From assembly GCA_021323395.1 (NCBI GenBank), contig JAJONL010000011.1, positions 24,406 to 88,405 on the forward strand: 64,000 nucleotides of DNA, given 5' to 3'. The stretch is from Nitrospira sp. GTDB taxonomy: Bacteria; Nitrospirota; Nitrospiria; Nitrospirales; Nitrospiraceae. This document shows, one piece after another, positions 9,017-16,809 of this stretch. The translations under genes and the position numbers were made by a program. Below the pieces are notes generated by a model. That model had not been told where the DNA came from. It made no database searches and was given only the letters and a program-made list of their open reading frames with translations. Position 1 is the stretch's first letter. Every line of letters begins with the position of its first letter.

Positions 9017-9751
9017 ATGCCGAACAAGGTCGCTCTCATCACCGGCGGTGCAAAGGGGATCGGACGCGCCATTGCGCTGGATCTGGCGTCACAGCAGTGG
9101 TCCATTGCCATTTGCTATCGCACCAGCGCCGCCGCGGCGGAGGAGACCCATAAGGCGATTGTCGCGCGCGGAGGCCAGGCTCTCGCCGTGCAGTGCGACG
9201 TGTCTGTCCCGGAATCAGCTCAGCAATTGGCCGCGCAAGTCGAACGGCAATGGGGCACAATCGATGCGTTGATCAACGGGGCGGGCCCTTACCATCGCGT
9301 AAACCTTTTCGACGAAACGACCGCGGGCTGGCACGAAATGTTCGACGGCAATTTGCATCCTATTTTCTATCTGGGGCAAGCGGTGGCACCGGGGATGAAG
9401 GCAAGGAGGCAGGGACGAATCATCAACTTCAGCATGGCCAACGCAGACCAGATGGTCGCCCAGCCGGACGTCACGGGCCACTATATCGCCAAGGCTGGAG
9501 TGCTCATCCTGACACGCACACTGGCAAAAATGCTGGCCCCTTATGGCATCACGGTCAACGCCGTCTCTCCGGGTTTTATCGATTCAGGCAGCGCGCCGCC
9601 CGAAGAACTGGCCGGAGTCGTCAAACGGATTCCCGCGGGATATATCGGAAGCGTGACGGATACGGTCTCGGCCGTGCGATTCTTGCTGAGCGAGGAGGCG
9701 CGCTATGTGAACGGGGCCAATCTGCATGTCAGCGGTGGATGGGGAATCTGA
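9017..9751 (+). CDS. Short-chain dehydrogenase/reductase (FabG-like)
   Basis: This 244-residue Rossmann enzyme has TGGAKGIG (residues 8-15) for NAD(P) binding, NGAGPYH, INFSMANAD and a C-terminal NGANLHVSGGW. The start at 9017 has a GAGG ribosome site; the frame stays open upstream but there it shadows the preceding gene. One odd point is the catalytic segment, which reads GHYIAKAG: the tyrosine is three residues before the lysine instead of the canonical four, and a histidine holds the usual tyrosine place. It may use a shifted geometry or have low activity. The stop codon directly abuts a family A repeat. Confidence 0.8.
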   Translation: MPNKVALITGGAKGIGRAIALDLASQQWSIAICYRTSAAAAEETHKAIVARGGQALAVQCDVSVPESAQQLAAQVERQWGTIDALINGAGPYHRVNLFDETTAGWHEMFDGNLHPIFYLGQAVAPGMKARRQGRIINFSMANADQMVAQPDVTGHYIAKAGVLILTRTLAKMLAPYGITVNAVSPGFIDSGSAPPEELAGVVKRIPAGYIGSVTDTVSAVRFLLSEEARYVNGANLHVSGGWGI

Positions 9752-9786
9752 CAGGCTGCTGAAAAAGTCCGTCAGCTTTGTTCTCG

Positions 9787-9859
9787 CAAGACACTGCCGC
9801 CTCACCAACTCGGCGGCGTTCACAAGCGTGACGCTCCTTATTCGTCGCGTCGTGAACCT
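9787..9859 (-). repeat. Family C repeat unit, copy 1
   Basis: This unit of about 73 bp runs from CAAGACACTGCCGCCTCACC to a GTGAACCT end and contains the small inverted arms GCCGCC and GGCGGC. It is closely similar to 9944-10015 in the same direction and to 45331-45401 in the opposite direction. Confidence 0.7.
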
Positions 9860-9943
9860 CAGAAGCTCCACGTACCGCCCACGGGAAAGGAGCCTGTCTT
9901 GGCAGGCTCGGGGTGGGTGGGTAAGAAGATGTGGCGTCGCCTC

Positions 9944-10015
9944 CAAGACACTGCCGGCTCACCGTCTCGCCGGCGTCCACAGACGTGGCGCTCATTATTC
10001 TTCGCGCCGTGGACC
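9944..10015 (-). repeat. Family C repeat unit, copy 2
   Basis: This is a direct repeat of 9787-9859 starting about 157 bases later: CAAGACACTGCCGGCTCACC, inverted arms GCCGGC and GCCGGC around the centre, then GTGGCGCTCATTATTCTTCG and a GTGGACCT end. Confidence 0.7.
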
Positions 10016-10050
10016 TCGCTGCGGCCGCGCTGAACGGCCTTTTTGACCAT

Positions 10051-10136
10051 CCTGCGGGCTATTCGGTCACCATTGCCATACATGAGAGCGCAACGCCATA
10101 TTTCGCAAATACCGAGTTTTCCGCAACCTGCTAAAC
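10051..10136 (-). repeat. Family B intergenic repeat, copy 1
   Basis: Read on the minus strand it begins TAGCAGGTTGCGGAAAACTC and ends GAATAGCCCGCAGG. The same outline of about 82-86 bp recurs at 45421-45502 and 59238-59318. It shares its CCTGCGGG end with the adjacent family A element, so the two are joined as one composite. No coding frame is supported. Confidence 0.7.
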
Positions 10137-10146
10137 GCTCGCGTGA

Positions 10147-11583
10147 CTACTTCGCAAAAAACAGAATGGCACCAATCATGGCGGCCATCATATAACTCTT
10201 GGGATCCCGAACGGCGAACACCACGGGATCGTCGTCCATCCGATTGCGATAGGCCAGCATCCACACTCGGCTGATCCAGTACAACATCACCGGACAGATC
10301 AACCAGAGCACCTCTGAGTGCGAATACAGCAGGAGCACTTCCTTGCTGCTGATGTAGAGCGCCAAGACCAATACCGCCAGCAGGCCGCTCGCCGAACCGA
10401 TACTCGAAATATGCTCGATATCCGACACCCAATAGCCCCTCCCATGCAGCTCTTTGCCTTCCGCCTGGCTCATGAGCCGAAGTTCGGTAAACCGTTTCAC
10501 GAGTGCGAGGCTGAGAAAGAGAAACAATGAAAAGGTCAACAACCAATGAGAAGGAGCCACCCCGGTTGCGGCTCCGCCGCCGTACACTCGGACCGTGTAA
10601 AGTTGGGCCAACACAATCACGTCCAACAGGACGAACTGCTTCAGGTAAAACGAATACCCTGTCGTCAGCGCTAAATACCCCGCCAAAACGAGCAAGAACA
10701 GCGAAGGCAGCAGGAGCGCCAGAAGGACTCCTGCGAGCAGACAGCCGAGGGCCAAGAGAATCCCGAACGGAATCGACAGACGGCCGGACGCGAAGGGACG
10801 ATTCTTTTTCCGCGGGTGTCGTCGATCGGAAGCGAGATCCAGACAGTCATTGAGGATATAGACGGAAGAAGCCGAAAAGCTGAAGGACAAGAACGCCAAC
10901 CCCGCCTGCAGCAGGAGCAGGCTGTCGGTGATTTGGTGAGAGGCGACGACCGGAATGAATACGAGCACGTTCTTGGCCCACTGGTGCACACGCAAGGCCT
11001 TGGCAAGCGGTTTGAGGCGGCTGACCGGCTCGCTGAAGACCTGGCTCACCGTGGTCAGCGCCTGCGCCCGGCCGACCAGCCCCGAGGACGCGTTGACGAC
11101 AATGCCCTCCTGTGCCTGAGCCCACACCGGCAAGTCAGCCGTGGAGTTTCCCGCATAGGCAAATCGGCGGACGCCATACCGCTCAACCAGGAGCGCCACC
11201 TTGCGGGCACCCTTCAGATTAATCCTGTCATCGCTGCCATAGACCCGCTCATCGAACAGTCCAAGGTGGGCGGCCACCGCCTGCGCCAAGCTCACATGAC
11301 TGGCAGTCGCGAGCACCAACTCTCGGCCGGACTCCCGTTCCTTGGAGAGAAATTCAACCAGATCTTGCTGGTAGGGAAGCGTCGTGACATCCAATGTCAC
11401 GCGGCGGGCAATTTGGTGTTTGAGATGGGCTCTTCCCTTCAGCAACCAAAAGGGAAGCTGAAACAACGAAAGGGGACTCTGCTTGAGAAGCGCCAGCAGA
11501 GATTCCCACAGCAGGTCGGTCTTGATTAGAGTGCCATCAAGATCGACGCACAGCGGACTTTTGCCTTGAACATCCTCACCCAT
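10147..11583 (-). CDS. HAD hydrolase - UbiA prenyltransferase fusion
   Basis: The first 190 residues are a HAD phosphatase-like domain with the DLDGT nucleophile motif near residue 15. The remainder is a polytopic UbiA-type prenyltransferase with NDCLDLASDRRHPRKKNRP as the metal-pyrophosphate motif, several membrane helices, and a C-terminus (GYWVSDIEHISSIG, DDPVVFAVRDPKSYM) close to decaprenyl-phosphate phosphoribosyltransferases. It probably transfers a polyprenyl-phosphate group to a sugar phosphate such as PRPP in the inner membrane, and the HAD domain may remove the phosphate from the product. The ATG at 11583 was chosen over an in-frame TTG at 11610. It stands alone between repeats and the Grx4 gene. 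Confidence 0.85.
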   Translation of the reverse strand: MGEDVQGKSPLCVDLDGTLIKTDLLWESLLALLKQSPLSLFQLPFWLLKGRAHLKHQIARRVTLDVTTLPYQQDLVEFLSKERESGRELVLATASHVSLAQAVAAHLGLFDERVYGSDDRINLKGARKVALLVERYGVRRFAYAGNSTADLPVWAQAQEGIVVNASSGLVGRAQALTTVSQVFSEPVSRLKPLAKALRVHQWAKNVLVFIPVVASHQITDSLLLLQAGLAFLSFSFSASSVYILNDCLDLASDRRHPRKKNRPFASGRLSIPFGILLALGCLLAGVLLALLLPSLFLLVLAGYLALTTGYSFYLKQFVLLDVIVLAQLYTVRVYGGGAATGVAPSHWLLTFSLFLFLSLALVKRFTELRLMSQAEGKELHGRGYWVSDIEHISSIGSASGLLAVLVLALYISSKEVLLLYSHSEVLWLICPVMLYWISRVWMLAYRNRMDDDPVVFAVRDPKSYMMAAMIGAILFFAK

Positions 11584-11730
11584 ACTCAGCTGGGGGGATT
11601 CTATCGGCAAGGGAAAGATCGCGCAAGAACTTACAGGGAACTTTGTCTCATCGTCCCCTTTCTCCCAACTGTACAGCCAAAGTTCACCTCAGAGGCGTGC
11701 GTGTGAGGGTACGGCCGGGAGACATGTCCG

Positions 11731-12057
11731 CTATTCGGCCCCGAAGGCTTTCTTCAACAAGGGCACGACTTCACCCTTCGCTTCCATCGGATCCAGGATA
11801 TCCGTATCTCCGTAGAACTGTCCGTCGATAAATACCTTGGGAAGAGTCGGCCAGTTCGTCAATTTGGTCAGCGCATCACGTTTAGCCGGTTGCGACAACA
11901 CGTCGATAAGTTCATAGGGATACCCGTACCTGTCGAAAAAGTGCATGGTCTCCCGCGTAAAACCGCACATCGGCATCGTCTTCGTGCCCTTGCCATAGAT
12001 CAAGATTTTATTCGCTTTGATCTCTTTCTGAATTTCTTCGTCGATTGGGTCAGCCAT
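11731..12057 (-). CDS. grxD: Monothiol glutaredoxin, Grx4 family
   Basis: This 108-residue protein has the monothiol motif CGFT (family norm CGFS) within a KTMPMCGFTRE segment, the WPTLPKVFIDGQFYGDTDIL glutathione-binding region and the usual length. Grx4 proteins bind a [2Fe-2S] cluster with glutathione and deliver it to targets, often with BolA. The BolA gene lies eight bases upstream and is read in the same direction, so the pair forms an operon. The unusual Thr in place of Ser next to the active-site Cys is conservative. Confidence 0.9.
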   Translation of the reverse strand: MADPIDEEIQKEIKANKILIYGKGTKTMPMCGFTRETMHFFDRYGYPYELIDVLSQPAKRDALTKLTNWPTLPKVFIDGQFYGDTDILDPMEAKGEVVPLLKKAFGAE

Positions 12058-12064
12058 ATGTCTC

Positions 12065-12310
12065 CTATTCCTCGGCCTCAGCCTTGGTCCTGGCGGAGAT
12101 CTCCAAGGCATGAATCCGTCCGTCTTTCATGGGAACCGCCAATGCCTGGTACACCATTCGATGCCGGTCCAAAAGATTTTTATCGACGAACCCGTCGGAA
12201 GTCACCCGCACGATCAAATGATCCTGCGTGCCGGTTTTGTCGATGACAGTCACGGCGGCGTCAGGAAATATCTGACGGATGAATGTGGTCACGGTTTCGG
12301 CGCTAATCAT
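12065..12310 (-). CDS. bolA: BolA family protein
   Basis: This 81-residue protein has the compact BolA fold signature: FPDAAVTVIDKTGTQDHLIV, then LLDRHRMVYQAL with the histidine used for cluster sharing, and IHALEISARTKAE at the end. BolA proteins form a [2Fe-2S]-bridged heterodimer with monothiol glutaredoxins and take part in iron sensing or cluster maturation. The Grx4 gene follows immediately, which supports this role. The ATG at 12310 gives the normal family length. Confidence 0.88.
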   Translation of the reverse strand: MISAETVTTFIRQIFPDAAVTVIDKTGTQDHLIVRVTSDGFVDKNLLDRHRMVYQALAVPMKDGRIHALEISARTKAEAEE

Positions 12311-12728
12311 CTGTTCGAGAATAACGCATCGGTGAAGCTGAAGGCAATTCCGAATCGCGGAGATCAAAGCCGACAGACAGAGGCGCCTATTACCCAGCAG
12401 CATGAGCCTGGTCGAACTGGTGTTGTCTCTCGGAGCCAGGCGACCTGTCGGTGCGAACCGAGCCGCACCTGAATCCGATGTCAGATATTCAGGCCGAGTG
12501 CTGCGCCCAGACCTACAGCCTCTCCAGCTCCCTTTCTGGCGGTGGTGTATTTCACCCGACCTGGTGGATACCAGCCATGCCCTCTCCTCTCCCTACACCG
12601 CACGCTTTCCACAACACGTCGTAATCAGGACCCTTTTCTCGAATCATCTGCTGGCATATCTGTTGCTGTTACTCACGAACAAGCGTGACCTTGTAACCAA
12701 GACCCCATCAACCATCAAGGAGGGCATC
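12311..12728. other. Intergenic region upstream of the signalling operon
   Basis: No convincing gene was found in these 418 bases between bolA and the divergent response regulator. The frame of the regulator is open throughout, but it lacks a ribosome site and has the composition of non-coding DNA. Its 3' part holds an inverted repeat (12668-12697) and the AAGGAGG ribosome site (12716-12722) of the regulator. The promoters for both directions must lie here, though none stands out by eye. Confidence 0.5.
12668..12697. promoter_or_regulatory. Interrupted inverted repeat upstream of the response regulator
   Basis: GTTACTCACG (12668-12677) pairs with CGTGA (12684-12688) and GTAAC (12693-12697), with four unpaired bases on the right side. 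It lies 31 bases before the start codon. It could be an operator or a leader hairpin; the sequence alone does not decide. Confidence 0.35.
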
Positions 12729-13163
12729 ATGGGAGAATTTAAATCGGGCTTCTTCATGAGTGAGTCAGCGTGCAATGGTCGTGTGCTCGTCGTGGATGAC
12801 GAACCGGACATCCGTAAAGTCGTTCGCATGACCTTGCAGAAAGCCGGCTACGAAGTCATCGAGGCAGAAAACGGCGAGAAGGCGATTGAAGCCATTAACA
12901 CCGGGGAAAACCGGCTGTTGCTGGACGTGCTCATATGTGACATCCGCATGCCCAAGATCAATGGGGTCGAAGCCATTGCCTATTTTCAGCAAGAATGGCC
13001 CCGCGTGCCGATCATTGTCTTGACCGGTTTCCCCGATACCGACATGGCGACGTCATTTTTGCGCAGCGGTGTGGTCGACTACCTGGTGAAACCGGTCGAA
13101 GGGGAAAAGCTGCGCACCGCAGTGGCAAGAGCCATGGAACAACGCGAATTGGCCCGGCTCTAA
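12729..13163 (+). CDS. Single-domain response regulator (REC only)
   Basis: This 144-residue receiver has VLVVDDEPDIRK with the acidic pair, the phospho-acceptor Asp in VLICDIRMPKING, a Thr in VLTGFPD and the Lys in LVKPVEG. No DNA-binding or enzymatic output domain follows, so it may act as a phosphate relay or by protein binding, like CheY or Spo0F. The ATG at 12729 has an excellent AAGGAGG site. It is the first gene of a set with two histidine kinases and a haem protein. A stem-loop lies between it and the next gene. Confidence 0.85.
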   Translation: MGEFKSGFFMSESACNGRVLVVDDEPDIRKVVRMTLQKAGYEVIEAENGEKAIEAINTGENRLLLDVLICDIRMPKINGVEAIAYFQQEWPRVPIIVLTGFPDTDMATSFLRSGVVDYLVKPVEGEKLRTAVARAMEQRELARL

Positions 13164-13199
13164 CCGTATGTCGATGCCGGCTCTGTTCCGGCCATGACG

Positions 13200-13226
13200 C
13201 CGGGGAGGTCATACAGACCTCCCCGG
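13200..13226 (+). terminator. GC-rich stem-loop between response regulator and kinase
   Basis: CCGGGGAGGTC (13200-13210) and GACCTCCCCGG (13216-13226) form a perfect 11-bp stem around a 5-base loop ATACA. There is no T run after it, so it is either a weak terminator that lowers expression of the downstream kinases or an mRNA-stabilising structure. It starts 37 bases after the regulator stop. Confidence 0.55.
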
Positions 13227-13282
13227 AACAGCAGGCTGTCGAGAATGTCTGATCAGGCGGAACCGAACCCTGGACCTTCTTC

Positions 13283-14332
13283 ATGAATACTGCTCCGACT
13301 AAAGTGGCGATCGTCGGCGCCGGGAAAGGCGGCATCGCCCTCTTGGAGTTGTTGCATCAAATCCCGGATGTCGAGATTGTCGGCATTACCGACAAAGACC
13401 CCACCGCGTTGGGACTCAAGCGCGCGCGCGATCTGAACGTGCAGGTGACCGAACGGGTGCAGGATCTTGTTCAGAATCACGGTGTGAATCTTATTATGGA
13501 CGTCACCGGCGATCCCTCCATGGGATCCTTGATTCAGGCCATGAAGCGTCCCGGCTCAGAAGTCCTGAGCGGAGCGACCACTCGATTAGTCTGGAATCTC
13601 GTGCAACACCAGTCGAAATTGGAAGCCGAACTGTTTCAGGCCGACAAACTGGCCGGACTGGGTTCCTTCGCGGCTGGCATTGCCCATGACATCAACAATC
13701 CGCTGCAACTGATCCTTGGACTCGCAGAGAACCTGACAGATGAGCAGGATCTGGATATCGTCCACGAACAGGCCCGCGACATCACCGAAGCCGTCAAACG
13801 CACCAGCGCGCTCTGCCGCGATCTGACCAGCTATGCCCGGCGCGACGGCGCGGGCGAACCGGTCCCCGTCAATCTCAACCTGAAAATGGATGAGGCGCTC
13901 AAGATCGCCCGCTACGCCGTGACGCTGCAGGATATTACCGTCGTGAAACATTATGCCGAGGATGCCATGGTCATCGGCAACCCGGATGAACTGCTTCACG
14001 TATTCGTCAATCTGATCACCAACGCCGTCCAAGCTATCAAGGACCGAGGCACCTTGACGCTCCGCACAGGTGTCGGTCCTGAGGGAGGGGTCGTCGCGTC
14101 GGTCAGTGATACGGGATGCGGAATTCCCAAGGAAGCGTTCTCCAAGATTTTTGAACCGCTGTACACGACGAAACCACCGGGAAAAGGCACCGGGCTGGGA
14201 TTGTACAATGTGATGTCGGTGATCTCGAAGATGGAAGGTCACATTTGCGTCGAAAGCGACGTCGGCGTCGGGTCGACCTTCCGTATCGAATTTCCACAGG
14301 TTCAGCCGACGATGCCAGGCGCGGCCTTATGA
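13283..14332 (+). CDS. Soluble histidine kinase with N-terminal Rossmann-like domain
   Basis: Residues 7-110 form a nucleotide-binding-like domain (VAIVGAGKGGIALLELL, containing GAGKGG, then VEIVGITDKDP and NLIMDVTGDPSM), similar to the NAD-binding part of dehydrogenases. A HisKA segment (AAGIAHDINNPLQLILGLAE, phospho-His near residue 135) and a full ATPase domain (GTGLGLYNVMSVI, VGVGSTFRIEF) follow. No membrane helix is present, so it should be cytoplasmic. A kinase of this form could sense the NAD(H) state or a related nucleotide; that is inference. It overlaps the next kinase gene by four bases (ATGA). Confidence 0.82.
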   Translation: MNTAPTKVAIVGAGKGGIALLELLHQIPDVEIVGITDKDPTALGLKRARDLNVQVTERVQDLVQNHGVNLIMDVTGDPSMGSLIQAMKRPGSEVLSGATTRLVWNLVQHQSKLEAELFQADKLAGLGSFAAGIAHDINNPLQLILGLAENLTDEQDLDIVHEQARDITEAVKRTSALCRDLTSYARRDGAGEPVPVNLNLKMDEALKIARYAVTLQDITVVKHYAEDAMVIGNPDELLHVFVNLITNAVQAIKDRGTLTLRTGVGPEGGVVASVSDTGCGIPKEAFSKIFEPLYTTKPPGKGTGLGLYNVMSVISKMEGHICVESDVGVGSTFRIEFPQVQPTMPGAAL

Positions 14333-16809
14333 CGACCACCTCGCTCCCCATCTTAAAGGCCATGGGTTGGGGACTGAAGCGCAAATTGATCGTGTCCATG
14401 CTGTTGGTCGGCGTGGTCCCGCTCTTACTCGGGCTGGGCATGGCCTTCCTGCAGGGCTCCAAGGAAATCCAAGTGGTCAGCGGCGAGAGTTTTCAGGCCT
14501 TGGCCACCGAAGCCGCCCGCAAGCTGGACCTGCTGGTAGCGGAAGAAGTCGCGAGGACCTCTCGTATCGCCGTGCATCCAGACATCGTCCGTGAGTTGGA
14601 ACGGCGACGCGATATCCTGCACGCGTCAGACCGGAACCCTGCGCGCATCTCGCTCGCTCAGCAGAAGACGCACTGGGAAGCACGGGACCCTGCGGCAGTA
14701 AAAGCGCTGACCGAAAATCCCACCGCCCTCCTGTTACAAGCGTTTTACGCCGGTTCACAGAATGAGTCCGACCTGCTGTTGCCCCAAGTTGTCCGCGCCG
14801 CCACGAAAAAGCTGTTCGTCACCGATGTCGAGGGGAATCTGTTTGCTGCCCTGACGACCAGACCGAGCTTCGCCCATGCCGACAGCCTCTGGTGGAAAGG
14901 CACGTTCAATAAAGGAGTGGGCCAACTCTATATTGAAGACCTCCATTTCGATGACCAGGCCAATGCCTATGTCGTCAGCGTGTCCCTTCCCATCATGGAC
15001 AGCCTCCGGTATGAGGTCGTCGGCGTGCTCCATCGCGTGATCGATGCCAAGGAATTCTTCAGCCCCGCCACCCACCCCATTCGATTCGGCAAGACCGGCC
15101 ACGTCATGCTGATCGACAGCCGCGGGACCGTCCTCAGTTGTCCCATCCTGCCCACGGGAGTGCGCTTGTCGGATCCGGCGCTGATCCCACAGGTCACCAC
15201 GCGCCAGCCCGGATGGGTGACGGCCGAGAGCGACGGACATGGCGGAACGGGCACCGCGATCATCGGGTTCGCCCCGCTTCCGGAAACCAGCCGCGCCACC
15301 AATGGAGCGCTGGAAATAGGCGCCTGGCACACCTTCGTCTGGCAATCATCCGACGAGCTGTTCGCGCCGATCCGACACCTCATGCTGTGGATGGTCATCC
15401 TGGCGCTGGTCGCGCTCAGCTTGCTCGCCACACTCGGATATTTCGCCGCGAGCCGCATTGTCACTCCGGTCCGCCGGCTCCAGGAAGCGGCGCGACTCAT
15501 CGGACGCGGCGAGTTGCGGGAACCCATCCAGATCCACACGGGCGATGAGTTGGAGGAGCTCGCGGTGGAGTTCAACCGTATGCATACACAGTTGGAAGCC
15601 GCCTTCGCGGGGTTGAACACACAGGTCGAAGAAAAAACGCAGGAAGTGCAATATTTACAAAAATCAACCGACCAGGTCCTGGACGCCGTGCCGACTCCGA
15701 TCATCATGATCGACCAGCAGGACCGCATCCAGTACATGAATCGGGCCTCGCGAGAAGCGCTCAATACAGGCGAGAACGGCTGGTCGGCCCGCCCGCTCTT
15801 CGACCTGCTGCCCCTGGACCAGGATCACCTCCAAGCCCTGCGGCAGAACCTGCGCTCGGTCGAGCGTGGCGTCCCCACCGCGTCCTCCCATTCAGACAGG
15901 GAGCGTGCGCCACACGTCGCCCGCGATCCGCTGAATCCCACGGTCGTTCAAGACTCGCCGACGAGTCGCCGCGAGCTGACGATCGGCTCGCACCTCTATC
16001 ACTACGAGTGGTTTCCGTTGGAAAGCCGCAGCGGCGCAGGAAAGCGATTCGGACTGGTGTTGCGCGATACCACCGACGAGAGCCGGTTGCAGGATCAACT
16101 GATTCAGGCGGAGAAATCCGGAAGCCTCGACGTGCTGACCGCCGGCATCGGGCATGAACTCAACAATCCGCTGTTCGGGATTCTCGGCCTCGGAGAGGCG
16201 ATTCAAGAAGAGGCTGATTTGGAGCGGGCCAAGGGATATGCGCAGGACATCGTCGGGCACGGCCGAAAGATGGCGGCCATTATTCGGGACTTCACCGGAG
16301 TCGCCAGCCGGGAATCAAAAAACCAACGGGTCCCGGTGGACATCACAGCGCAATTGGAGCAGGCGCTGGCGATCGTGCAGACCTCGCACGATTGCCTGGG
16401 ACTGAATGTGCAGAAACATTACGTGGCCCTCTCCGCTGTGACCGCCCTTCCGGACCAGCTTCGGCTGGCCTTTCTCAACATTCTCACCAACGCCATCCAA
16501 GCCATGGGAGGCCGTGGAGACTTGTGGCTGAGCACGGAGGAGCATAACGGGATCATCACGGTCAAGATCCGGGACAATGGGCCGGGCATTCCCAAGCAAC
16601 ATTTAGGCAAGGTCTTCGACCCATTTTTTACGACGAAAGGGCAAGGAGAAGGTTCCGGCCTCGGCCTGACCGTGGCCCAACGGCTGGTCAAAAAATTCGG
16701 TGGTGAGATCCGGCTGGAGAGTCCGGAGGGCAAAGGCACCACCTGTGTGATCATCCTGCCGGCGGATAAAGCAGCGGTGCGAAAGGAGGAGCCATGCGTT
16801 CCATCCTGA
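14329..16809 (+). CDS. Membrane histidine kinase: dCache-HAMP-PAS-HisKA-HATPase
   Basis: This 826-residue kinase has a first helix near residues 15-38 (LIVSMLLVGVVPLLLGLGMA), about 300 extracytoplasmic residues resembling dCache, a second helix near residues 345-368, and a HAMP domain (SRIVTPVRRLQEAARLIGRG). These are followed by a coiled coil, a PAS domain (PTPIIMIDQQDRIQYMNRAS), an H-box (AGIGHELNNPLFGILGLGEA) and the ATPase motifs DNGPGIP and GEGSGLGLTV. The ATG overlaps the stop of the soluble kinase. It and the preceding kinase probably feed the receiver at 12729. Its 3' end overlaps the haem protein gene by 16 bases. Confidence 0.88.
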   Translation: MTTTSLPILKAMGWGLKRKLIVSMLLVGVVPLLLGLGMAFLQGSKEIQVVSGESFQALATEAARKLDLLVAEEVARTSRIAVHPDIVRELERRRDILHASDRNPARISLAQQKTHWEARDPAAVKALTENPTALLLQAFYAGSQNESDLLLPQVVRAATKKLFVTDVEGNLFAALTTRPSFAHADSLWWKGTFNKGVGQLYIEDLHFDDQANAYVVSVSLPIMDSLRYEVVGVLHRVIDAKEFFSPATHPIRFGKTGHVMLIDSRGTVLSCPILPTGVRLSDPALIPQVTTRQPGWVTAESDGHGGTGTAIIGFAPLPETSRATNGALEIGAWHTFVWQSSDELFAPIRHLMLWMVILALVALSLLATLGYFAASRIVTPVRRLQEAARLIGRGELREPIQIHTGDELEELAVEFNRMHTQLEAAFAGLNTQVEEKTQEVQYLQKSTDQVLDAVPTPIIMIDQQDRIQYMNRASREALNTGENGWSARPLFDLLPLDQDHLQALRQNLRSVERGVPTASSHSDRERAPHVARDPLNPTVVQDSPTSRRELTIGSHLYHYEWFPLESRSGAGKRFGLVLRDTTDESRLQDQLIQAEKSGSLDVLTAGIGHELNNPLFGILGLGEAIQEEADLERAKGYAQDIVGHGRKMAAIIRDFTGVASRESKNQRVPVDITAQLEQALAIVQTSHDCLGLNVQKHYVALSAVTALPDQLRLAFLNILTNAIQAMGGRGDLWLSTEEHNGIITVKIRDNGPGIPKQHLGKVFDPFFTTKGQGEGSGLGLTVAQRLVKKFGGEIRLESPEGKGTTCVIILPADKAAVRKEEPCVPS

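Larger units (their letters stand above)
9752..10056. repeat. Family A intergenic repeat, long form with internal insertion
   Basis: The left end reads CAGGCTGCTGAAAAAGTCCG and the right end, in reverse complement, CAGGATGGTCAAAAAGGCCG, so the element has terminal inverted repeats of about 25 bp. The body includes TTTGTTCTCGCA near the left end and the complement of GCGGCCGCAGCGA near the right, both shared with other A copies. It is longer than the 121-126-bp copies because it contains two family C units. No gene is seen inside. Confidence 0.75.

Noticed and set aside
9752..10136. Short frames inside the repeat composites
   Set aside because: They change from copy to copy and have no ribosome sites, so the repeats are treated as non-coding.
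10816..11529. Plus-strand frame of about 237 codons
   Set aside because: It is antisense to the HAD-UbiA gene and shows no family features.
12402..12728. N-terminal extension of the response regulator
   Set aside because: The added residues have no domain features and lack a ribosome site, while the ATG at 12729 has a near-perfect one.
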